Source: an uncultured Clostridia bacterium (lineage in GTDB: Bacteria > Bacillota > Clostridia > Oscillospirales > CAG-272). From it: a stretch of DNA of 19,044 nucleotides. The position numbers were made by a program, and so were the translations under genes. Positions 1-6,245 of the stretch are shown here, in pieces. The notes beneath the pieces are model-generated. The model saw nothing but the letters and a program-made list of their open reading frames with translations. It did no database searches and was not told where the DNA came from. The DNA lies in the NCBI GenBank assembly GCA_937898155.1, contig CALEJO010000069.1, forward strand, positions 1-19,044, read 5' to 3'. Position 1 is the stretch's first letter. Each line of letters starts with the position of its first letter.

Positions 1-63
1 TTTGTGCTGTCTGCACAATTTGGGGCAGTTCAGATTCAGCTTGGCGGTTTTATCATTCTTTGC

Positions 64-720
64 TCAATAATTTTCTTCGTGGACCTCGAAATATGCCTGC
101 GGATGTGCGCAAACGGGGCAAATCTCAGGCGCCTTCGTGCCGACGACGATGTGTCCGCAGTTGCGGCATTCCCACACCTTCACTTCGCTCTTGGCGAAGA
201 CTTCCTGCGCTTTGACGTTATGGAGCAGGGCGCGATAGCGTTCCTCGTGATGCTTCTCGATGGCGGCGACACCGCGGAATTTTGCGGCGAGAGCGGGGAA
301 GCCCTCTGCCTCGGCGGTCTTCGCAAAGCCCTCATACATATCGGTCCACTCGAAGTTTTCGCCGTCAGCCGCCGCCGCGAGATTCTCCGCGGTCGTACCG
401 ATGCCGTTCAGCTCCTTGAACCACATTTTCGCGTGTTCCTTTTCGTTGTCCGCGGTTTTGAGGAAGAGCGCGGAAATCTGCTCATAGCCCTCTTTTTTCG
501 CGGTGGAGGCGAAATAGGTGTATTTGTTTCTCGCCTGCGATTCGCCGGCGAACGCCGCTTGCAGATTCTTTTCGGTCTGCGTGCCGGCGTAAGGATTCGT
601 CTTTGCTTCTTCGACGGGGACGAGCTTATTGCCCTTCGCTTTGCAGACGGGGCAGATCGGCTCCACGCCGTCCTCGACCTCGAATACTTTGCCGCATACG
701 AGACATTTGTAAGTTTTCAT
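64..720 (-). CDS. rbr: Rubrerythrin with rubredoxin-like knuckles at both ends
   Basis: This 218-residue cytoplasmic non-haem di-iron protein would reduce hydrogen peroxide to water in an anaerobe. An N-terminal rubredoxin-like knuckle has C6/C9 and C23/C26. The central four-helix ferritin-like domain (about 45-170) carries the FAGESQARNKY motif with E60, the ExxH motif E93/H96 and a second Glu/His cluster around E155-H158. A second knuckle at the C-terminus has C185/C188 and C201/C204. Classical rubrerythrins have only the C-terminal knuckle and reverse rubrerythrins only the N-terminal one, so this has both. The start is supported by GAGGG at 728-732, 7 nt upstream. It lies 42 bp downstream of perR on the same strand, with a PerR-box-like palindrome in the gap, so peroxide-inducible expression is inferred. 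The family assignment is firm; the electron donor is unknown. Confidence 0.95.
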   Translation of the reverse strand: MKTYKCLVCGKVFEVEDGVEPICPVCKAKGNKLVPVEEAKTNPYAGTQTEKNLQAAFAGESQARNKYTYFASTAKKEGYEQISALFLKTADNEKEHAKMWFKELNGIGTTAENLAAAADGENFEWTDMYEGFAKTAEAEGFPALAAKFRGVAAIEKHHEERYRALLHNVKAQEVFAKSEVKVWECRNCGHIVVGTKAPEICPVCAHPQAYFEVHEENY

Positions 721-742
721 GATAAAACCCTCTTTTCTATTT

Positions 743-757
743 TAATAAATTTTATTA
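743..757. promoter_or_regulatory. Putative PerR box in front of rbr
   Basis: The 15-mer TAATAAATTTTATTA is a perfect 7-1-7 inverted repeat. This is the geometry of the Bacillus PerR box (TTATAATnATTATAA, recalled from the literature), and it matches 10 of the 14 defined positions. It sits between the perR stop and the rbr ribosome binding site. No convincing -35/-10 pair is visible around it, so it may act on readthrough from perR or on a weak promoter it overlaps. Assignment to PerR is inferred from the site's form and from the neighbouring regulator. Confidence 0.55.
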
Positions 758-762
758 CGAAA

Positions 763-1176
763 TCAGAAATCGGATTTGCTTTGCTTTTTTAAGCAATCCG
801 GACAAATCCCCTCGAACACCGTTTGATGCCGGACGATCCGATAGCCGGTCTTTTCGGCGACGATCGCGTCGTTTTCCGCGCCGTAAGGGATCGGTGCGTC
901 GATGACCGCGCCGCAGACGGTGCAGTGGATATGCGAATGGCGATCGAGCGTGAAATCGAAGCGATCCGCTTCCGGCATTTTGACATGCGTGATCTCTCCG
1001 TTTTCGGCGAGCAGTTTCAGATTGCGATAGACGGTCGCTTTGCTGATCTTCGGATCGATTTGATGCACGTCGGCATAAATATCGTCGGCGCTTGGGTGAT
1101 CGTGCCGCTTTTGCACGGTATCGTAGATCAAGCGGCGCTGTTTGGTATCGCGCTGATTTTTCGTGCTGTCTGGCAT
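763..1176 (-). CDS. perR: Fur-family peroxide-responsive repressor PerR
   Basis: This 137-residue protein is a Fur-family metal-dependent repressor. It has an N-terminal winged helix (about 10-75, with the SKATVYRNLKLL recognition helix at 45-56) and a C-terminal metal-binding and dimerisation half. All expected PerR regulatory-metal ligands can be placed: H27, D74, H80, H82 and D93. The structural zinc site is C85/C88 plus C125/C128. This set fits PerR better than Fur or Zur, where the ligands differ. In characterised PerR proteins, Fe(II)-catalysed oxidation of the two His residues releases DNA. The ATG is preceded by AAGGAGA (1183-1189) at good spacing. A strong promoter and an operator-like repeat lie just upstream, and rbr follows directly on the same strand, consistent with autoregulation and control of rbr. 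Confidence 0.93.
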   Translation of the reverse strand: MPDSTKNQRDTKQRRLIYDTVQKRHDHPSADDIYADVHQIDPKISKATVYRNLKLLAENGEITHVKMPEADRFDFTLDRHSHIHCTVCGAVIDAPIPYGAENDAIVAEKTGYRIVRHQTVFEGICPDCLKKQSKSDF

Positions 1177-1198
1177 CGGCGTTCTCCTTATTGAGAAT

Positions 1199-1213
1199 TT
1201 ATACTATTAATAG
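1199..1213. promoter_or_regulatory. Putative PerR operator at the perR start site
   Basis: TTATACTATTAATAG contains the perfect 10-bp palindrome CTATTAATAG (1204-1213). Read on the minus strand it matches the recalled PerR-box consensus at 10 of 14 defined positions. It overlaps the last bases of the perR -10 element and the expected transcription start near 1205, a position where a bound repressor would block the promoter. Autorepression by PerR is an inference. Confidence 0.5.
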
Positions 1214-1240
1214 GATATCACAATTCGCGGGATTTGTCAA
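1212..1240 (-). promoter_or_regulatory. perR promoter
   Basis: On the minus strand there is a perfect -35 TTGACA (1235-1240), a 17-bp spacer and a -10 TATCCT (1212-1217). Transcription would start near 1205, about 30 nt before the perR ATG at 1176. The match is to housekeeping sigma-A consensus, and the -10 overlaps the putative PerR operator. Confidence 0.8.
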
Positions 1241-1274
1241 GAGATTTTTTCAAAAACGGGATCCTTTCCGCCGG

Positions 1275-1955
1275 TTATTTCATGCTTTGCAAGAGCGCTT
1301 TTCGCTCGGCGGGAATGGCGTGACTTTCGATCGCTTTTTGGATCGTTTTCCGATGCACCCACGGGGTAAGCCGGCGCTCTGCAAGATAGGGAAGCGCCGC
1401 GTCCCATTGTTTGGTGAGCGCGGTCGCGAAAAACCACGCGATCATCATATTGACGTAATATTCCTCGCTTTTGATCTCGGCGACGCGCGCAAGAAAACGC
1501 GCGTCGCACTCCGCGTCGAGAAAATGCGACTGGATCATTTCGATGCCGAAGCGGACCGTGAACGGATGATCCGACGAAAGCCAGCGCTCGATGTCTTCGG
1601 GCAGGCGGTCGCGGTGCCGGCGAAACGCTTTCGGCGAAAGCAGATCGCACGTTGCCCAGTTATCGACGTAGGGCAGAAGTGCATCGACCGCCTCAACGGC
1701 GCGAGCATAGTCCTTTTCTTCGGAAATGAGAAAGCCGTGCAGATTGGTTTCGTCGTAATATGGGTGCGGCAATTCGCGCAAAAATGCGCTGACGTCTTCC
1801 GTTTTGGCCAGCGTTTTCGCGAGCTTGCGCAAAATCGGCGTGCGCACGCCGATGATCTGCTCGCGTGGCACGTTCGGCATCAGCTTCGCCTGAAAGTCGC
1901 CGTAGCCGATATCCTGCTCGGCAAAGAGCAGGGCTTCGATTTCTTTGGATGTCAT
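1275..1955 (-). CDS. AlkD-like DNA alkylation repair protein (DNA-7-methylguanine glycosylase family)
   Basis: This 226-residue all-helical protein belongs to the AlkC/AlkD HEAT-like-repeat glycosylases, which excise N3- and N7-alkylated purines. The residues I recall as lining the Bacillus AlkD DNA-binding cleft (two Trp, one Asp, one Arg) are present: W100 and D104 in NWATCD, R135 in FTVRFG, and W174 in MMIAWFFATA. I chose the ATG at 1955 because GGAGG (1961-1965) lies 5 nt upstream. An in-frame start at 1979 would put the extra codons inside the pnp terminator hairpin. The gene lies between pnp and perR on the same strand. The pnp terminator almost touches its ribosome binding site and no separate promoter is visible, so expression probably depends on readthrough. 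The family is secure; the lesion range is not readable from sequence. Confidence 0.9.
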   Translation of the reverse strand: MTSKEIEALLFAEQDIGYGDFQAKLMPNVPREQIIGVRTPILRKLAKTLAKTEDVSAFLRELPHPYYDETNLHGFLISEEKDYARAVEAVDALLPYVDNWATCDLLSPKAFRRHRDRLPEDIERWLSSDHPFTVRFGIEMIQSHFLDAECDARFLARVAEIKSEEYYVNMMIAWFFATALTKQWDAALPYLAERRLTPWVHRKTIQKAIESHAIPAERKALLQSMK

Positions 1956-1970
1956 TCTGTCCTCCGATGG

Positions 1971-2004
1971 AAAAGTCACGGACGTGTGTCCGTGACTTTT
2001 TGTC
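1971..2004 (-). terminator. Intrinsic terminator after pnp, possibly bidirectional
   Basis: A perfect 13-bp stem (1971-1983 with 1988-2000) closes a GTGT loop. On the minus strand it begins 12 bp after the pnp stop and ends in only four T residues. On the plus strand it is followed by TTTTTGTCTTTTTT. It ends about 6 bp before the alkD ribosome binding site, so it would both end pnp transcripts and limit alkD expression. Confidence 0.75.
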
Positions 2005-2012
2005 TTTTTTGG

Positions 2013-4109
2013 TTATGCCTCGGGAAGAGCGTCCTTGCGGGAAAGGTTGATTCTGCCTTTCTCGTCGGTGCCGAGGAATTTGACGGTCACTTTGTCGCCG
2101 ACGTTCACGACGTCTTCGACCTTCTCCACGCGCTTCACGTCGAGCTTGGAGATGTGAACGAGTCCCTCTTTGCCGGGAGCGATCTCGACGAACGCGCCGA
2201 TCGGGATGATTCTCGTCACGGTGCCGGTGTAGCAGCAACCCTCGACGGGCTCGAACACGATCGCATCGATGATGCCTTTCGCGATCTTGCCTTGCTCGGG
2301 ATTGACCGCGAGAATGAAGACGGAGCCGTCTTCCTCGATGTCGATCTGCGACTGGGTTTCCGCCGTGATCTTCTTGATCATTTCGCCGCCCTTGCCGATG
2401 ACTGCCGCGATCTTTTCGGGATCGATCTTCATCATGATGACCTTGGGTGCGTATTTGCTGACCTCGGCGCGCGGCGCGTCGATCGCTTTGAGAATGATCT
2501 CGTCGATGATATAGTCGCGGCCCTTGTGCGTTCTTTCGAGCGCGCCCTTGATGATCTCGGGCGTCAGACCGTCGATTTTCAGGTCCATCTGAATGGAGGT
2601 AATGCCCTTGTGAGTACCGGCAACCTTGAAGTCCATATCGCCGTAGAAGTCTTCGAGTCCCTGAATGTCGATCATTTCATCCCAAGAGCCGTCCTCGGCG
2701 GTGATCAGACCGCAGGAGATACCGGCGACGGGCGCTTTGATCGGCACACCGGCGTCCATGAGCGCCAACGTCGAACCGCAGACGGATGCCTGCGAGGTGG
2801 AACCGTTGGAGCTGACGACCTCGGAAACGAGGCGGATGGAGTAGGGGAACTCTTCCTTAGAAGGAAGCACCGGAACGAGCGAACGCTCTGCGAGTGCGCC
2901 GTGACCGATCTCGCGACGGCCGGGCGAACGGAGCGCCTTTGCTTCGCCGGTGGAATAACCGGGCATATTATAGTGGTGCATATAGCGTTTTTCGGTCTCG
3001 TCGTCGAGTCCTTCGAGCATCTGCGCGTCGGACATCGAGCCGAGCGTCGCGACGGTCAGCACCTGCGTCTGACCGCGGGTGAAGAGGCCGGAGCCGTGCG
3101 TTCTGGGAAGCACGCCGACTTCTGCCGCGAGGGGACGGATCTGATCCATACGTCTGCCGTCCACACGCTTTTTGTCCACGAGGAGCCAACGGCGGACGAT
3201 CTTCTTCTGAATCTTATAGATCAGCTCGGGAAGCATCACGTCGAGACCTTCGTATTTCTCGGAGAAGTTTTCGAGGATCGCATCCTGGATGGGCTGCATT
3301 CTCGCGTCGCGGACGGTCTTGTCGTCCGTGTCGAGCGCGAACATGACGTCTTTTTCGCAGTATGCGAAGATTTCGTCGAACATATCGTGATCGAGCTCGC
3401 AGGACGGATAGTCGAACTTCGGCTTGCCGACCTCGGCGATGATCTGATTGATGAAGACGAGGAGCTTTTTGATCTCTTCGTGCGCGAACATAATGGCGTT
3501 ATACATCGTGTCGTCGTCCACTTCATTGGCGCCGGCTTCGATCATAACGACCTTTTTCTCGGATGCCGCCACGGTGAGTTGGAGGTCGCTGACCTTGCGC
3601 TGCTCCGCGGTGGGGTTGAGAACGGCTTTGCCCTCCACAAGACCGATGAACGCGCCGCCGATCGGGCCGTTCCACGGAATATCGGAGATGGAAAGAGCGA
3701 TGGACGCACCGATCATCGCGGTGATCTCGGGCGAGCAATCGGGATCGACGGACATGACGGTGAGCGTCAGCGCGACGTCATTGCGCAGGTCCTTCGGGAA
3801 GAGCGGGCGGATCGGACGGTCGATGACACGGCTCGTCAGAACTGCCTTCTCGGTGGGTTTGCCTTCGCGGCGGAGGAAGCCGCCGGGGATTTTGCCCACG
3901 GAATACATTTTTTCATCGTAGTCCACGGACAGCGGCAGAAAATCAATGCCGTCACGGGGCTTCGGAGATGCGGTCGCGCAGCAGAGCAGCACGGTCTCTC
4001 CGTAATGGATCATGCAGGAGCCGTTTGCGAGTCCCGCGACCTTGCCGACCTCGACTTTGAGAGGACGGCCTGCGTATTCATACTCGAATACCTTGTAATT
4101 TTCGAACAT
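2013..4109 (-). CDS. pnp: Polyribonucleotide nucleotidyltransferase (PNPase)
   Basis: PNPase degrades RNA from the 3' end using phosphate and releases nucleoside diphosphates; it can also add 3' tails. The 698-residue length is normal. Two RNase PH-type domains with the linking helical domain occupy about 1-545. The first includes FLPLSVDY and GKIPGGFLRREGKPTEKAVLTSR around 57-94. The second carries an Asp-rich segment ending DFYGDMDFKVAGT, where the catalytic acidic residues are expected. A KH domain follows (about 550-610, with VIGKGGEMIKKI), then an S1 domain (about 620-690, with GAFVEI and EGLVHIS). AAGGAG (4118-4123) sits 8 nt before the ATG. It lies downstream of rpsO on the same strand, the arrangement known from many bacteria, with a terminator and a 187-bp gap between them. 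An 8-bp hairpin lies in its leader. Confidence 0.97.
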   Translation of the reverse strand: MFENYKVFEYEYAGRPLKVEVGKVAGLANGSCMIHYGETVLLCCATASPKPRDGIDFLPLSVDYDEKMYSVGKIPGGFLRREGKPTEKAVLTSRVIDRPIRPLFPKDLRNDVALTLTVMSVDPDCSPEITAMIGASIALSISDIPWNGPIGGAFIGLVEGKAVLNPTAEQRKVSDLQLTVAASEKKVVMIEAGANEVDDDTMYNAIMFAHEEIKKLLVFINQIIAEVGKPKFDYPSCELDHDMFDEIFAYCEKDVMFALDTDDKTVRDARMQPIQDAILENFSEKYEGLDVMLPELIYKIQKKIVRRWLLVDKKRVDGRRMDQIRPLAAEVGVLPRTHGSGLFTRGQTQVLTVATLGSMSDAQMLEGLDDETEKRYMHHYNMPGYSTGEAKALRSPGRREIGHGALAERSLVPVLPSKEEFPYSIRLVSEVVSSNGSTSQASVCGSTLALMDAGVPIKAPVAGISCGLITAEDGSWDEMIDIQGLEDFYGDMDFKVAGTHKGITSIQMDLKIDGLTPEIIKGALERTHKGRDYIIDEIILKAIDAPRAEVSKYAPKVIMMKIDPEKIAAVIGKGGEMIKKITAETQSQIDIEEDGSVFILAVNPEQGKIAKGIIDAIVFEPVEGCCYTGTVTRIIPIGAFVEIAPGKEGLVHISKLDVKRVEKVEDVVNVGDKVTVKFLGTDEKGRINLSRKDALPEA

Positions 4110-4177
4110 TTTTGGTTCTCCTTTAAAATTTTATTTTCACGCAAAAACATCCGAGATTGTTTAGCACTAAAATCCGC

Positions 4178-4196
4178 TCCGAAAGATGCTTTCGGA
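4178..4196 (-). other. Short hairpin in the pnp leader
   Basis: A perfect 8-bp stem, TCCGAAAG (4178-4185) with CTTTCGGA (4189-4196), closes a 3-nt loop about 70 nt before the pnp ATG. On the minus strand no T-run follows at once, so it is not a good terminator. In Escherichia coli the pnp leader hairpin is processed by RNase III and used for autoregulation. A similar role here is only a suggestion. Confidence 0.4.
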
Positions 4197-4246
4197 ACAG
4201 GTTCAGTTGCTATACAATCCGAGCGCTTTCGCGATGAATTCGTTTC

Positions 4247-4287
4247 AAAAAAACACGAAAAGGGACGAACGCCAGTCCGCCCCTTTT
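4247..4287 (-). terminator. Intrinsic terminator after rpsO
   Basis: Reading the minus strand from the rpsO stop, AAAAGGGG-CGGAC folds back on GTCCCTTTT (outer A/T-G/C arm 4258-4264 with 4281-4287, inner GGAC/GTCC at 4263-4266 and 4275-4278 as an alternative register). The T-rich tract CGTGTTTTTTT (4247-4257) follows. The stem is imperfect, so partial readthrough into pnp is likely. Confidence 0.65.
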
Positions 4288-4296
4288 GTTTCGGGA

Positions 4297-4560
4297 TTAT
4301 TTGCGGATGCCGAGTTTCTCGATGATCGCACGATAGCGCTCGATGTCCGTCTTTTGCAGATAACCGAGAAGATTTCTTCTCTTACCGACCATTTTCAGCA
4401 TGCCGCGGCGGCTGTGATGGTCGTTGTGGTTGGCTTTCAGATGCTCGGTCAACTCGTTGATTCTGGCAGTCAGAATCGCGATCTGCACCTCGGGAGAGCC
4501 CGTGTCGCCTTCGTGCACCTGGTTGGCGGCAATGATCGCTTGTTTTTCTTCTTTTTGCAT
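4297..4560 (-). CDS. rpsO: 30S ribosomal protein S15
   Basis: This 87-residue primary binding protein of the small-subunit 16S rRNA central domain is nearly full family length (about 88-89). The sequence is diagnostic: TGSPEVQIAILTARI at about 21-35, the NDHHSRRGMLKMVGKRRNLLGYL block that contacts the rRNA junction, and the C-terminal ERYRAIIEKLGIRK. GAGGTGA (4567-4573) precedes the ATG by 6 nt and can fold into a small GGTG-AAA-CACC hairpin that includes the start region. The gene has a strong promoter at 4681-4709 and a leader of about 110 nt, and pnp follows. S15 autoregulation through its leader is well known in several bacteria. Confidence 0.97.
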   Translation of the reverse strand: MQKEEKQAIIAANQVHEGDTGSPEVQIAILTARINELTEHLKANHNDHHSRRGMLKMVGKRRNLLGYLQKTDIERYRAIIEKLGIRK

Positions 4561-4674
4561 GGTGTTTCACCTCATAAAAAAATATTGTTCTGTTCTCGCT
4601 CCACAAAGCAAACGGCGGGTGAAATCGCTCGAAACGAGCCGGTGATCCGTGAACTGAGCAGGCGGTCACATACA
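4561..4674 (-). promoter_or_regulatory. Structured rpsO leader, candidate S15 autoregulatory element
   Basis: From the expected start near 4674 the transcript has a leader of about 110 nt. Its first segment folds as CGG/CCG plus GTGA/TCAC with one bulged base (4642-4649 with 4663-4669). A GCTCG-CGAGC hairpin with a 3-nt loop abuts it (4627-4639). A downstream CGGC (4613-4616) could instead pair with GCCG (4638-4641), offering two competing folds. Adjacent helices are what an S15-binding junction would need. I cannot match it by eye to a named r-protein leader class. Confidence 0.45.
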
Positions 4675-4680
4675 TTTGGC

Positions 4681-4709
4681 ATTATAGCACAGAAAAAAAC
4701 AAAAGTAAA
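4681..4709 (-). promoter_or_regulatory. rpsO promoter
   Basis: On the minus strand: -35 TTTACT (4704-4709), a 17-bp spacer and a perfect -10 TATAAT (4681-4686). A/T-rich tracts immediately upstream (4711-4740) could serve as an UP element, as is common for ribosomal protein genes. Confidence 0.8.
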
Positions 4710-4769
4710 GGGTTTTTTCAAAAAAATAAAAAAATTTCCCTGCGACAACAAATTTTTTCCGAATATGGG

Positions 4770-4798
4770 TTGCAAAATCCGTGATCTTGTTGTAAAAT
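4770..4798 (+). promoter_or_regulatory. fba promoter
   Basis: -35 TTGCAA (4770-4775), a 17-bp spacer and -10 TAAAAT (4793-4798), giving a leader of about 55 nt before the fba ATG at 4860. The promoter faces away from the rpsO promoter with 60 bp between the two -35 boxes. A 7-bp inverted repeat (ACAACAA 4745-4751, TTGTTGT 4787-4793) brackets the -35 and touches the -10. Confidence 0.7.
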
Positions 4799-4859
4799 AG
4801 GTGGGAAAACAAAAAGGCGGGGCGGTCGGAGACGGTCCCTTGCCGGAAAAGAGGATAAA

Positions 4860-5789
4860 ATGGCAATTGTCACGACAAAGGAAATGTTTCGGAAAGCGTA
4901 TGAGGGCGGCTACGCCATCGGCGCTTTCAATATAAACAATATGGAGATCATCCAGGCGATCACCGAAGCGGCGGCGGAAGAGAAGTCTCCCGTGATTTTG
5001 CAGGTTTCCGCAGGTGCGCGCAAATACGCGAAGCACGCATATCTGATGGCGCTCGCGAAAGCGGCCGTCGAGGATACCGGCATTGACCTGGCGCTCCACC
5101 TCGATCACGGCGCGGATTTTGAAATCTGCCGCTCCTGCATCGACGGCGGGTTCTCGTCCGTTATGATTGACGGCTCCAAATATTCCTTTGAAGAAAACAT
5201 CGAACTGACCAAAAAGGTCGTCGAATATGCACACGCGCACGGCGTGGTGGTCGAGGGTGAGCTCGGCAAGCTCGCGGGCGTGGAAGACGACGTGAACGTC
5301 AGCTCCGACGACGCGATGTATACAAACCCCGCCGAGGTCGAGGAATTCGTCACCCGCACGGGCGTCGATTCGCTCGCGATCGCGATTGGCACGAGCCACG
5401 GTGCTTATAAATTCAAGGGCGAGCCGAGACTCCGCTTCGATATTCTCGACGAGGTTTCGCATCGTCTGCCCGGCTTCCCGATCGTTCTGCACGGCGCTTC
5501 CTCCGTCATTCCGGAGCTTGTCACCGAGATCAATTCCTGCGGCGGCAATCTGTCCGGCGCGAAGGGCGTTCCGGAAGAACTGCTCCGCAAAGCCGCGACG
5601 ATGGCGGTCTGCAAGATCAACATCGACTCCGACATCCGTCTCGCGATGACCGCCGGCATCCGCCGCGTCATGACCGCACAGCCAGACGTGTTCGACCCGA
5701 GAACGTATCTGACCGTCGGTCGCGACGAGGTCAAGAAGATGGTCAAGCACAAGATCACGACCGTCCTCGGCTCGAACGGCAAAGCGTAA
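4860..5789 (+). CDS. fba: Class II fructose-1,6-bisphosphate aldolase
   Basis: This zinc-dependent aldolase reversibly splits fructose-1,6-bisphosphate into DHAP and glyceraldehyde-3-phosphate in cytoplasmic glycolysis and gluconeogenesis. Its 309 residues form one TIM barrel. Visible active-site elements are LHLDHG with catalytic D82 and zinc ligand H83, the VEGELG segment (E132/E134), GTSHG with H180 and LHGASS with H211, plus the phosphate-binding GG and NIDSD segments near the C-terminus. It fits the short bacterial class II type rather than the longer Escherichia coli FbaA type. A tagatose- or ketose-bisphosphate aldolase (GatY/KbaY-like) is the main alternative, but no galactitol or amino-sugar genes are near. 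GAGG lies a few bases before the ATG. The gene is monocistronic, with its own promoter and a strong terminator. Confidence 0.93.
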   Translation: MAIVTTKEMFRKAYEGGYAIGAFNINNMEIIQAITEAAAEEKSPVILQVSAGARKYAKHAYLMALAKAAVEDTGIDLALHLDHGADFEICRSCIDGGFSSVMIDGSKYSFEENIELTKKVVEYAHAHGVVVEGELGKLAGVEDDVNVSSDDAMYTNPAEVEEFVTRTGVDSLAIAIGTSHGAYKFKGEPRLRFDILDEVSHRLPGFPIVLHGASSVIPELVTEINSCGGNLSGAKGVPEELLRKAATMAVCKINIDSDIRLAMTAGIRRVMTAQPDVFDPRTYLTVGRDEVKKMVKHKITTVLGSNGKA

Positions 5790-5801
5790 ACAATAAGCAA
5801 C

Positions 5802-5833
5802 AAAAAGCCACCCGAAATTTGGGTGGCTTTTTT
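5802..5833. terminator. Bidirectional terminator between fba and the small membrane protein gene
   Basis: A perfect 12-bp stem, AAAAAGCCACCC (5802-5813) with GGGTGGCTTTTT (5821-5832), closes a 7-nt loop. There is a T-run after it on the plus strand, and the complementary A-run gives a T-run on the minus strand. It lies between two convergent stop codons and serves both genes. Confidence 0.92.
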
Positions 5834-5843
5834 GTCGGATGTA

Positions 5844-6068
5844 TTAAACATTCAGGATGCGGCAGATCGAATGCTTGAAGAACATGCAGAGGATATCGAG
5901 AACCCAGAGAATGTTGAAGCCGAGGAAAATGCGAAGAACCGCTGCGATGAGCTTTCCCTCTTTCAGACGAGTCAAAATGCCGAGAGCCCAACATGTGACG
6001 GGAATGATCGCGAGGATCAGACTGAGAAGCCAATCGAGACCGAAATAATCTTTGCTGGAGTTTGCCAT
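5844..6068 (-). CDS. Small two-helix membrane protein, PMP3/YqaE-like in outline
   Basis: This 74-residue protein has two hydrophobic segments, about 12-32 and 41-64, joined by a short basic turn (TRLKEGK). The layout recalls the PMP3/YqaE family of tiny membrane proteins, but I do not see its full signature, so the family is tentative and no function is claimed. I chose the ATG at 6068, not the upstream in-frame start at 6143. AGGAGGTG (6076-6083) lies 7 nt before 6068, and the consensus promoter at 6102-6130 would start transcription inside the longer reading frame. It is convergent with fba and divergent from the RACo-like gene. Confidence 0.8.
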   Translation of the reverse strand: MANSSKDYFGLDWLLSLILAIIPVTCWALGILTRLKEGKLIAAVLRIFLGFNILWVLDILCMFFKHSICRILNV

Positions 6069-6101
6069 GGGAAAACACCTCCTGAAAATCTGGTTAGTTT
6101 C

Positions 6102-6130
6102 ATTATAGCGAATCCGCGGGAAAAAGTCAA
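6102..6130 (-). promoter_or_regulatory. Promoter of the small membrane protein gene
   Basis: On the minus strand: TTGACT (6125-6130), a 17-bp spacer and TATAAT (6102-6107). The start would be near 6095, about 25 nt ahead of the ATG at 6068. The hexamers are identical to those of the divergent promoter at 6184-6212. Confidence 0.88.
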
Positions 6131-6183
6131 TATCTTGTGGCAAAAAGGTAAAAAAATATCACATTTTGTTTTTTCGCTTTCCG

Positions 6184-6212
6184 TTGACTTTGGCTGGGAA
6201 AAACGGTATAAT
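6184..6212 (+). promoter_or_regulatory. Promoter of the RACo-like/addA operon
   Basis: TTGACT (6184-6189), a 17-bp spacer and TATAAT (6207-6212). The start would be near 6219, about 27 nt before the ATG at 6246. It is near-consensus, suggesting strong constitutive transcription. Confidence 0.88.
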
Positions 6213-6245
6213 GAAAGGGAAGAAAAAAGATCGGAGGGAACGAGG

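Noticed and set aside
2..18. Hairpin TTGTGC-TGTCT-GCACAA downstream of rbr, possible terminator
   Set aside because: Only 6 bp, and the minus-strand T-run that would define a terminator would lie outside the window, so it cannot be judged.
4234..4248. Catabolite-response-element-like sequence between rpsO and pnp
   Set aside because: Two mismatches at conserved cre positions and an unlikely target; chance match.
1092..4325. A 1077-codon open frame on the plus strand opposite pnp, alkD and perR
   Set aside because: It has no ribosome binding site and no recognisable domains, and its composition is Arg/Asp/His-rich as expected of an antisense shadow. It lies across three clearly real minus-strand genes; GC-rich codon use keeps stops away.
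4572..5750. A 392-codon minus-strand frame opposite fba and the rpsO promoter
   Set aside because: It would include the rpsO promoter and leader within coding sequence and has no supporting signals; fba is certain on the other strand.
5823..6245. N-terminal extension of the RACo-like protein in the same frame
   Set aside because: It overlaps the small membrane protein gene and both divergent promoters; the ATG at 6246 has a good ribosome binding site and starts just ahead of the ferredoxin domain.
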